DNA of 30,163 nucleotides, from NCBI GenBank assembly GCA_036897625.1, contig JAYMTA010000380.1:1-30163 (forward strand). The letters are read 5' to 3'. The notes under the pieces were generated by a model that worked only from the letters and a program-made list of their open reading frames with translations, searched no databases and was not told where the DNA came from. The number at the start of each line of letters is the position of its first letter. The first letter of the stretch is position 1. This document shows positions 9,774 to 18,689 of this stretch, one piece after another. Position numbers and translations under genes: made by a program. Origin of the DNA: Pelargonium cotyledonis (Eukaryota; Streptophyta; Magnoliopsida; Geraniales; Geraniaceae).

Positions 9774-10401
9774 TTACTTCACTGCTCTGTTGCTGTTGTT
9801 GATGTTGTACATCTCCAATAAGCTTGGGAGTTGCTGCAAATGCTTAGTGACATACTTGTTTAAGAACGTGTCCTTGCTTATGGTGAATAATTTTGCAATC
9901 TTGGTGTCCTCTTGAAGCAGCTTTTGTGACAATAGAAGCCTTGTTTCAATAGCAAATTCAAGTAAACTGGGATAAGAAATTATATCATCTCTCTTCAGCC
10001 TGGCGATGTTGAAATAGAAACCCAGTTTGGTCCTGAGTGTCTCCTCAGAACAAGAAAAACATCCATGGTAACGCTTGCAAAATAGATAAAGCTTCTTGTT
10101 GTGAAAACCCGAGACAGTCGAAAACTTGAAGTTTGTTTTCCCAAAGAGGGACACCAATAGAAGCCATCCTCAGAACAGCAAGTAGAAACGTGGGATCAGT
10201 GGCACGCATCTTCAATTTGCGTTTGGCAACTTCGAGTGCAGCGACCACTCTATCAACCTTTGACAGCATACGAGATGGATCCGATACGAGGATGTTTCTT
10301 ATAGAATCAAGAGGAACACCTTCCTTCACCAAGAGATCAATATCTGGCTGCACCGTAGCCTTCAAATTATTCGTTAACAGCCGCGGATTCCGCTTCACAT
10401 C
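9774..10401 (-). pseudogene. mTERF copy E, 5'-truncated and frameshifted
   Basis: Homology starts abruptly at about 10401 with VDVKRNPRLLTNNLKATVQPDIDLL, so the transit peptide and the first repeats are absent. An extra base near 10078 (CGCTTG-C-AAAATA, absent in sisters) shifts the frame between LGFSQQEALSI and SEETLRTKLGFYFN. A 27-bp in-frame deletion near 9939 removes the residues matching IRPRHNVLK. The tail reads HLQQLPSLLEMYNINNSNRAVK. The truncation point lies within about 15 bp of that of the fragment at 1228-1682, and both read DVKR where other copies read AVKR or ALKR. Confidence 0.85.
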
Positions 10402-10606
10402 CACCAAATAAAAAAATGTTAGTCTGTGTTAATGAGGACTTGTTAGATTTATGGGTTTGCATAAGTCGCTTACATATCCATTAATGACGTGACACATCAC
10501 AAAAATAATAACCTTTTTTGCTTTATTTTTTCTGTTATGGTGAAGAAGTTGAGATTAGAAGACATTCTTTCTTCAAGTTTTGCAATGGTAACTTATTAGA
10601 ATATTA

Positions 10607-10798
10607 CTCATTGGCGGTAAAATGAATGTCTTTGTTTATTTTTTTAGAAAATTAAAAAAACGTTAGTTAGTATATTATATTTACTCTTGTATCATCGTGA
10701 TCACGTGTTGATTGATATTAACTAACTTGTTATACATATATTATTAAGTATTAACAATCTGAAATTGTAAAAAAATGCTTAAAAAATACTTCTTTTAA
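10607..10798. mobile_element. Decayed Stowaway-like MITE
   Basis: The left end CTCATTGGCGGTAAAATGAATGT follows a TA and is a degraded form of the terminal repeat of the MITE at 12085-12290. The interiors of both share TTAGTTAGT, then GTGTTGA-AGAT--TAACTAACTT, then TATATTATT. The right end is badly eroded and its limit is approximate. Confidence 0.4.
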
Positions 10799-10917
10799 GG
10801 TGAGAAATTCAAAAGATATACAATACAAAAACCACTTTTTGCTACTTTGGCTACCAAAAAAAACATCAACTTATACAAGTATTTAAAAAAGAAGTAAAAA
10901 TGTTACCAACCAATCTC

Positions 10918-11058
10918 ATATGGGATGGCGCAATGGGCAAGAACACACATCTTTATGTGGGAGGTCGTGGGTTCAAATCTCAATGTTTCGGGTGAGATGA
11001 GATTTAAAGGAGAGAGTTACCCCCTGTTGTGTAGCTCAATTGAAAAAAAAAAAAAAAA
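10918..11058 (+). mobile_element. tRNA-derived SINE
   Basis: An internal RNA polymerase III promoter is visible. The A box TGGCGCAATGG is at 10926-10936 and the B box GGTTCAAATCT is at 10970-10980, at the spacing found in tRNA-derived SINEs. The element continues for about 60 bases and ends in a run of A (11042-11058). No convincing target-site duplication was found, so the 5' limit is approximate. It lies in intergenic DNA. Confidence 0.75.
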
Positions 11059-11099
11059 CCTAGTTAATTTATAATTTGAAATAAAAATAATTGGGAGGA

Positions 11100-11265
11100 T
11101 GGCCTCACTCAACACATCTTTGGTAGTGGTGGTGTAAGAGACCACTTTGGTGCGGTAAGGTACCAAAATCTCTAGGTTAGGATTAAGAGACATAGTCTCT
11201 TCATGAACATTATTGGTTCCTTGTATATATACACCTTTAAACCGTTGCTTATAAAAAAAATAAAT
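11100..11265 (+). mobile_element. Small retroposon with 15-bp target duplication
   Basis: The 166-bp insert is flanked by identical 15-bp copies of aaataattgggagga at 11085-11099 and 11266-11280. Its 3' end is A-rich (ataaaaaaaataaata). Long direct repeats plus an A-rich end indicate L1-type retroposition. The insert has weak A-box-like (TGGTAGTGGTGG) and B-box-like (AGGTTAGGATT) words, so it may be an old SINE. It could also be a short 5'-truncated LINE or an mRNA retrocopy. Confidence 0.7.
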
Positions 11266-12084
11266 AAATAATTGGGAGGAGGGTGAATGAAGGTACGTGC
11301 AATGCAGGGTGAGGTTAACAAAACCCTTAGGTTTAGTGTGTAGGGCCCACCAGCAAACATATCCACTTTTAGTAATCTTTGGAGCTGTAGTCGAAGCATC
11401 GGTGGACTCCTTTCAAATGAGTGGCTAACCACTACTCTTGGGTCCCACCACCACATGGCCACGTCAGCAACTCACTTTTTTTATACAATTTTTTTTTAAT
11501 ATTTAAAACACTTTCTAAAAAAAATTGATTGGTTTTTAATTAATTCGAGAACTAAGTGTTAACACTTTATTAAAATGACAACATATATTGAGTCTGTGCT
11601 ATTACAAATTAGAACATAAATCAAAAAGTACTTGTAATAAGTTAAGTTGTTAGTGAGATACTAATAAGTCGTTAAAATACTGTTATAATTGCATATCTTT
11701 GTATAAAAATTAAATTATTTTTATATATTTATGAATGTGATATTTTTAATAAATTTGTTTTTATTAAAAGTGAGTAGCACTAATTATGCCATGATTGCCC
11801 ATAGATAAAATATGAAGACATTTGGCAAACATGCCATCTTGTAATTATTCCCACCAATGCTTGACTTTTTTTTTTTTTTTTTTTAAATTTTTATTTAATG
11901 TCATAATGTTATTTATTATTGTATAATATTTTAAATTTTATAATAAAATACATTAATTATTTGTGTTAACATGCCAATGCTTTCTACAACCCTCATTAAC
12001 CACCACAAAAATCACACACAATTGGATGGGATATTCAACATGCTTTACCTACCCCTAACCCAATAGATTTCATGTTATAAATTA

Positions 12085-12290
12085 CTCTTTCCGTCTCAAA
12101 ATGAGTGTGTTCTTTTCTATTTTAAAAAAAATTAAGGAGAAGTTAGCTAGTGTGGTAAGTTTACTATTATATTTTCATAACTATGTGTTGAGAGATTTTA
12201 ACTAACTTTTTATAAGGATATTATTGACAATTCATGCATAACTAATTTTCTAGAAAATGAAACAAGACACTTATTTTGAGACGGAGGAAG
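12085..12290. mobile_element. Stowaway-like (Tc1/mariner) MITE, 206 bp
   Basis: Terminal inverted repeats of about 25 bp, beginning CTCTTTCCGTCTCAAAATGA and ending TTATTTTGAGACGGAGGAAG, are flanked on both sides by TA (12083-12084, 12291-12292), the target duplication of this superfamily. The interior is AT-rich and has no coding capacity, so it would depend on a transposase elsewhere. A 66-bp relative lies at 24374-24439. Confidence 0.85.
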
Positions 12291-13839
12291 TAATTGTTAT
12301 TCAAAAATGAGTTTTTAGCTACAAGTAACATCATTTTTATCTGAAAGCGTCGCTTTTTTACTAGCTGAATGCAAGAATTTATACAAAATGGTGTGTCAAT
12401 TAATGAAACATGACAAATCAATTGTTTCAATGACGAGTTTAATTAATCGTAACACGCCAAAACGTACACCATATCTTACAACGAATCGCAATAAAGGTTT
12501 TAATTACTTGGTGTTATGTCAATTTTGTTGCTTATCTTAATCATCCTAATTAATATCAACAAGTTTTGTCTTTGTCTTGAATCCAAACCACCTAATTCTT
12601 GCCAACCAAAGCACAACACATCTCTAAGTTTGTTATACAATGAAATATTCTTCGTAGAGAGGTCATTAAAGTCAACATCATTTGGAAATTACAATACTAG
12701 GCAAATAATTGATTATAGCATCTACTCTATTAAATCACAAAATCTCACCAATTTTCATCCCTAAGATTTACATTTATTATATAAACATTAATTATATATG
12801 GAACATAGTTGTTTTTGTTGCAACAATTTGTATTGCATTGATTTCAAATTAAATATCTTTTTAGAGTTTATTTATATATTATTTTTAAATAAATATCACT
12901 TTATATTTTAAACAAATTTATACATATGATTTATCATATAGTGATCACTTTCTAGATAATGGCCACATACAAATAGATCGCACCTCACTTTTGAATCCTC
13001 ATACACTTCATAGTCACTTTTGAATCCTATAAGCGTGCCTATGAAATCTCCATGTTCACACCCCTCTTTGGTCCAACCTAAGCGTTGGACCCCATGCCAC
13101 TCGGGTCATTGAGATATCAGACTATTGAGCTTTAGAGTGTTTATCTAGGTGAGATGTGTTTGATTGGTTACACTAAGCCTACGACACAAGTGGATGGTAG
13201 TATGCGAGAAGATGTTGAGTATGGTATGCTCTAGTGGCAATCTCCTAATTTTGTGTTTTTCGATGACTTCTAAGATCAATATACCTTAAGGTCTTTACAA
13301 TAATGACATTACCACCACCTCACAACGCTGACATCAATAATGAACCATAATGCCACGTTATCATGACACCATCATGTAATACATGAAGTTATCATCTGAG
13401 CTAATATCATTATCGAGTTTACTTGTCATTCACAACAATCAATTATAAGTCGACTCATTACCTCCTACATTTTAATTTCGTGAGTATAATAGAATAATTT
13501 CCACATCTCTAATTTCAGTCTAAGTCAATTATAGATGGTCTTATTATTTATGCACTTAAATAAATTTAATGCCATAACTATAAAAATAAAAGTGAAAATA
13601 CAAAAAAATAGAGAAAACCAAAAACATTTTTGAAAAATCAGATAAAATGGATAAGAACTAATAAATTTTAAAACTCAAACTCAAAATATTTTAAACTTAA
13701 AGATATAGGATTAAAGTAATAAACAAATAAATAAGAATGAAAATATAAATAATACAGAAGGGTATTATGGTAAATCCGACCATTTCCCTCAATTTGGTTC
13801 CATTTTTTGTTTCTCTCCGTAGATTTCTTTCCCATTTCA

Positions 13840-15010
13840 ATTTCACAGAGAAACTTGTGAGCTCTCTCTCTCTAACGATTCAATTTTCTCTCTCATAGGG
13901 TTTTGAGCATTAGATTAAGCCGAGCTTAAAATCGAATTGCTTTTCGCAGTTTGGGGAATGCTGAGATTGTGAGTGAGTTCAGTGGTGGATTTTCTCAGCT
14001 GGATCTCGTTAACGTCTCTACGCGTTTCTACTGTGAGTTCACAGTTTATTCCACTTTTTCCCAAAATTTTCAACCTTTCAGCCTTTCTGCATTTTGGGTA
14101 TATTAGTTCTGATTGAAATTTCAGCTCAGCGTGGTTTGAATTTGTGGGCTCTGAGTCCATATGGATTTTGGATATTTTATATTGGATTGGGTTGGGAAAC
14201 TATATTTTGGGTTGCTGTGATTTGCGGATTAGGGTTTGAATAAAAGGTTTTGGGAAATGTGGGAAACCAGAAGAGCATGCCTAAGTTTTGTTCAATTCAC
14301 TGTTTTTTTGGGTAGTATTTTAGTACTGAATTTATGGATCTCTTGCTGATGATATGGGTATTTCTGGTGGGATGAGAAGAAATCTATGAGATGGGCTTTT
14401 TGGTTCTTTGTTTTTGGTTTTGCATGAATTTTGAGAACTGAGATTTGGTATTCAAATGGATGTTGCAGTTATCACCATGAATAGTTTTTGGTGGTTTTCT
14501 AATTCTCCTTAAAAATGTTTTTTTTTGCTCATTTTAATTTGGGTTAGTCCTGTGCTAATGCTTTTCAAGTAGGAAAATATGTATTGGCTATCTTGTGAGT
14601 TGTTACCTTAGGGATGAGGGACAATTATGCTTTTTAATGCAAATTGTAACATCTATACTCCATTATATGAATAGTATGATTATATTCATTTGCTACAAAA
14701 AGGAAAGAAAGATTAAATGATGTACGAGTGGTTAGTTTCATATCATTTGCTGACACTTCAGTTGATTTAGTTATATGTAGATTGAGGTTTCAACATAATG
14801 TTACATGTAGAATTGAGATTAACTTAATATCTTTCTCGCACACACATGCACACATGGGCACTATCTTCCTTTTTTTTTTTTTTTTTTTATCATTTTTGTT
14901 GTGTAGATTTCATCAGCTGAAAATTATTGATATCATGTTGAAAAGCGTTTCCTTTTGATGAATTAGGTTGCTGATGCTGAGGTCTTGGAAATGTCAAGAC
15001 AAAAATTAAA
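13840..15010 (+). promoter_or_regulatory. PP2C 5' leader with a probable leader intron
   Basis: CT-rich sequence at about 13860-13895 resembles a plant 5' untranslated exon. A probable donor (CTACT-GTGAGT, near 14033) and an acceptor after a long T run (TTGTTGTGTAG at about 14907) would remove an intron of about 0.9 kb. The second leader exon runs from there to the ATG at 15011. The transcription start was not determined, and the donor is one of a few candidates. Confidence 0.5.
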
Positions 15011-17175
15011 ATGACTGATACTGAAGTTTCAAGGATGAAGCCTCCTCTAGTTCCACTTGCGACCCTAATTGGCCGTGAGCTTAGGAACGAGAAGTTTGAG
15101 AACCCTTTTTTGAGATATGGGCAGGCTGCATTGGCAAAGAAGGGAGAGGATTATTTCTTGATAAAGCCTGATTGCCAGTGGATTCCAGGAAATCCATCAA
15201 CCTCCTTTTCCGTTTTTGCGGTAAACCTTACTTTTACATGTCTTGAAAGTTTGTTTTCATGATAACTAGATAACCCGTCATATGGTTGCTGGGAAAACTG
15301 AGGGAAAGATTGTATTGGTTCAGTTATTCAGGGTCTTGATCTGTGGAGACTCTGGATATTAAGGTTTTGATTTCTCTGGTTTCCTACCTTTTGCTAGCAA
15401 TCTAATGGATCATTACATACTGATCCGAGTCGCTAATAAGGGTTTCATTTGGCAGATTTTTGATGGGCATAATGGTATATCAGCTGCCATATTTACTAAG
15501 GAGAGTTTATTGGATAATGTTTTGAGTGCAATTCCTCAAGGCGTTAGTCGGGAAGAGCGCCTTCAAGCTCTTCCTCGGGCACTAGTTGCAGGTTTTGTGA
15601 AAACTGACATTGAGTTTCAGCAGAAAGGCACGTGACACGTCCTCTAAAAAAAATTCTAAGTTCCTTTGTGTTCATACTATGTGTTCTTATCTTCTTGCTA
15701 TGCTAAAATGACAGGGGAAACTTCGGGGACGACAGTAACATTTGTTGTGATTGATGGGTGGACGGTGACTGTTGCGTCTGTAGGGGATTCTCGGTGCATA
15801 TTGGACACACAAGGGGGTGTAGTTTCACTATTGACTGTAGATCACAGGTTGGAAGAGAATGAAGAAGAGAGGGAGCGTGTTACTGCAAGTGGGGGTGAAG
15901 TGGGCAGGCTCAATGTTTTTGGAGGAAATGAGGTACTATGTCAATTTTAATTGTTAACACATCAGTAGCTTAAAGAAGCTTTCTTGGATAATCAAATTTT
16001 CAGCTCCATTTGGTTTTAATGTGCACTTGCTTCGCAGGTTGGGCCACTTCGCTGCTGGCCTGGTGGGTTGTGCCTTTCCAGGTCTATTGGGGACACAGAT
16101 GTGGGCGAGTTCATTGTACCAATACCACATGTCAAGCAAGTGAAGGTGAGTTCAATCTGTCCTGCCTGTGCTATCTTCTTCCTCCTAGGTTCTTGAATTT
16201 CATTTTGAAATTTGAGGGCTTCTTCTTGTTATTTAGCTTTCAAGTGCTGGAGGAAGGCTTATAATTGCTTCTGATGGTATCTGGGATACTTTATCTTCTG
16301 ATATGGCTGCCAAGGCTTGCCGGGGTTTGCCAGCAGAGCTTGCTGCAAAGCTGGTTGTTAAGGTGATGTTTTGCCAGGCTTCTTGAAATATGGCCCAGGC
16401 TTCTACTTAATTTTACCATATTTATTTATTTTTTGTTCCGTTGTATATAGGAGGCTTTGCGATCACGGGGCCTGAAGGATGATACAACCTGCTTGGTTGT
16501 TGATATTATCCCGTCTGACCAACCTGTCTTACCTCCAACTCCAAGGAAGAAACCAAATTTGCTCAGTTCACTTTTATTCGGGAAGAAATCCGAGAATTCA
16601 ACTAACAAAGCCTCCAATAAGCTTTCATCTGTTGGGGTTGTGGAAGAGTTGTTTGAAGAGGGTTCTGCAATGCTCGCAGAAAGGTATATATTTATAGTAA
16701 CATTCCATTGTGAAATTGGTCCATATATATAATTTGGGAAGAGATCGTGTGCAAGAAGTCATACCGCCACACGAAAAAAAAATGTTAAATCCCAGCACAA
16801 GGTAAATCTGTGCATGGATCGCAAAGCGATAATGGGCTTGCATGTGAGGGAGTGTATTATGAGTATAAAATTAATAAGCTTTCAGTTGAGTTGATCTCTA
16901 CTCTACTTAAATTTGGTTTCAATTCCTCACTTAGCTCTCCTTGAACTCACAGGCTGGGTAAGGATCTTCCTTCCGACCCAAACTCCGGGATTTTCAGATG
17001 TGCAGTTTGCCAAGTAGATCATCAACCCCCAACAGACGGTCTTTCCGTGAACACTGGGCCCTTTTTCTCCCCCTCGTCAAAGCCATGGGAAGGCCCCTTT
17101 CTCTGTACCACCTGTCGGAAAAAGAAAGATGCCATGGAAGGGAAAAGGCCGAGCAGACAAACAGTGACTGCGTAG
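15011..17175 (+). CDS. Protein phosphatase 2C, At1g47380/At1g68410-like
   Basis: This is a Ser/Thr phosphatase of the Mg/Mn-dependent PPM family. Seven coding exons join in frame: 15011-15220, 15456-15627, 15715-15932, 16038-16145, 16237-16362, 16451-16683 and 16953-17175, giving 429 residues, close to the roughly 428 of the Arabidopsis relative. PP2C motifs are GED (45-47), FDGHNG (72-77), ETSGTT (129-134), VGDSR (150-154), LSRSIGD (213-219), ASDGIWD (247-253) and KDDTTC (287-292). The acidic metal ligands are present. Variants differ from textbook PP2C: DGHNG instead of DGHGG and DD instead of DN near the end; I recall similar variants in this subfamily. A C-terminal extension has C372-x2-C375 and C407-x2-C410, a possible zinc-binding pair. 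No transit or signal peptide was seen. The second coding intron (15628-15714) has a GC donor. Substrate is unknown. Confidence 0.93.
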
Positions 17176-18689
17176 GCAATTTATTTCGGTAACATACTAA
17201 ATGTTAATATATATTTTTTTTTCTGGCAGTGTGAGCAAGCATGTATTTTCTTTTCATATGGTGATATTTATAGGTGTGTGTTACAAAAGAGCTAGAGAGA
17301 TACAGAGTTAGTAGATGTCTCGGTTAAGAGTTTGTCTTGATTCCTGTTTGTGCTCAGCTGTTGGACTCACCGACTGAAGACAAACAATTGCTATTTGATA
17401 GATATGTTTACGAGAGTTTGTTCGATTACTAATTTATAGCTTGATTTTGTAAGTAAAAACGAAGATTGCATAGTGATGTGACGCTTGCGTGATTACAATC
17501 TCATATTCTTTTATACCTTATTCACTTAAGGATTTGACTATATATAAGCTTTTATCTTCATGTTTTGGTTCAAACAGGCTTTCTTTATTAATAGCTTGTT
17601 TTGTATTGTGGCATTGGTTCTGTTTTTGTTGGATTTATGTGGATTATGGATGCAATAATGGAGCACTTTATGGAAGGAAAATTCTGTCTTAAATTTGATG
17701 CAATTCTTGTGTGTACAAAGGGAGAGAAATAACAATTCGCCATATATGATATCATCACGTGCCAATGTGTTAAGCCTGTAAAAATCTCATTGGATTTGCA
17801 TGGCACATTTAACACAATAACTAAATAGAAGCATTGACACCACACGATCGGCGCAAACTCGACCCACCACAATTTGTACAATAGAACTGAAACGTCTCAA
17901 GCGTGCATGGTGAACACAACGCATGATCAACAAATTATCAAAATGACAATGTGATTCAAATACACTGATTTAGCGTCGTTTGTAAGTTGCCAGTTTGTGC
18001 CACCCACTTGAACTACTTTACACATTTAATTAAACATGCCAACCTTTTAATAAAATAATAAATTTTCATAGTGGCAATCAAACCCATTAATTATTCAAAC
18101 ATATGTCAAGTAATTCAATCTGTTTAATAACTTGGTAGCTTTCAAGTTGACCGATATACACTAAATTTTCACCACGAAGCAAACACAAATTGCCTGCAAA
18201 AGATGTGGGAGGAACAAAGGCGATCCGTCATGGACAGAGCAAATGAGCAACAAAAAAATTCACATCAAGCCTAAGGGCATGTCAAAAACCAGGAAAGTAA
18301 CATGCTTTCTTAGAGCTGGCACCCGACCTGACCTAAAAGTTGGTCGGTCAGATGTCGGGTGACTGCAGGTCAAGTCAAAATTACCACATCTATGTTTTAT
18401 GTACTATCTATATCGAGTATCACAAGAACAAGGGTTAATCATAACAATCAGTTATCATAGAACTGAACACTGAATATCATATTCTAAACGAAGATTTTAA
18501 AACAAATCTTACAAGTATCATGGCAAATTACCGTTCACTCTTTTTGGCGCAACAACCATTCTAAATACTAAAATGGGCTCATAATATAAAATGTAAACAG
18601 ATAAATGCATGTCTTGGCCTACAAGCTACGAAGATAGATTTTACCGATCCTCAGCTACATTTCCAAGAGGATTTCTTTACTTCACGACA
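17176..18689. other. Convergent spacer: PP2C 3' region and SSB 3' region
   Basis: The two flanking genes converge here. Transcribed 3' sequence of the PP2C gene probably reaches about 17,700. About 18310-18375 (GAGCTGGCACCCGACCTGACC onward) resembles the ends of hAT-like repeats near 18,880 and 19,730. About 18,690 downward is the SSB 3' untranslated region. No other gene was seen. Confidence 0.5.

Larger units (their letters stand above)
10402..13800. other. AT-rich, transposon-rich spacer without genes
   Basis: No coding region was supported. The identified contents are a decayed MITE (10607-10798), a SINE (10918-11058), a retroposon (11100-11265) and a Stowaway-like MITE (12085-12290), each listed separately. 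About 11300-11470 is less AT-rich with several GGGCCCACC/GGTCCCACC words. About 13040-13260 is unlike its surroundings, has moderate GC and could not be identified. The rest is AT-rich without clear structure. Confidence 0.6.

Noticed and set aside
13915..14160. Minus-strand open frame over the PP2C leader
   Set aside because: It lies antisense to the 5' leader and leader intron, with no domain or codon signal.
15628..15640. A GT donor for the second PP2C coding intron
   Set aside because: Each nearby GT either shifts the frame into a stop or lies after TGA; only the GC donor keeps the PP2C motif ETSGTT in frame.
17489..17881. Open frames on both strands downstream of the PP2C gene
   Set aside because: They overlap the likely 3' untranslated region, have no conserved motif and are AT-rich chance frames.
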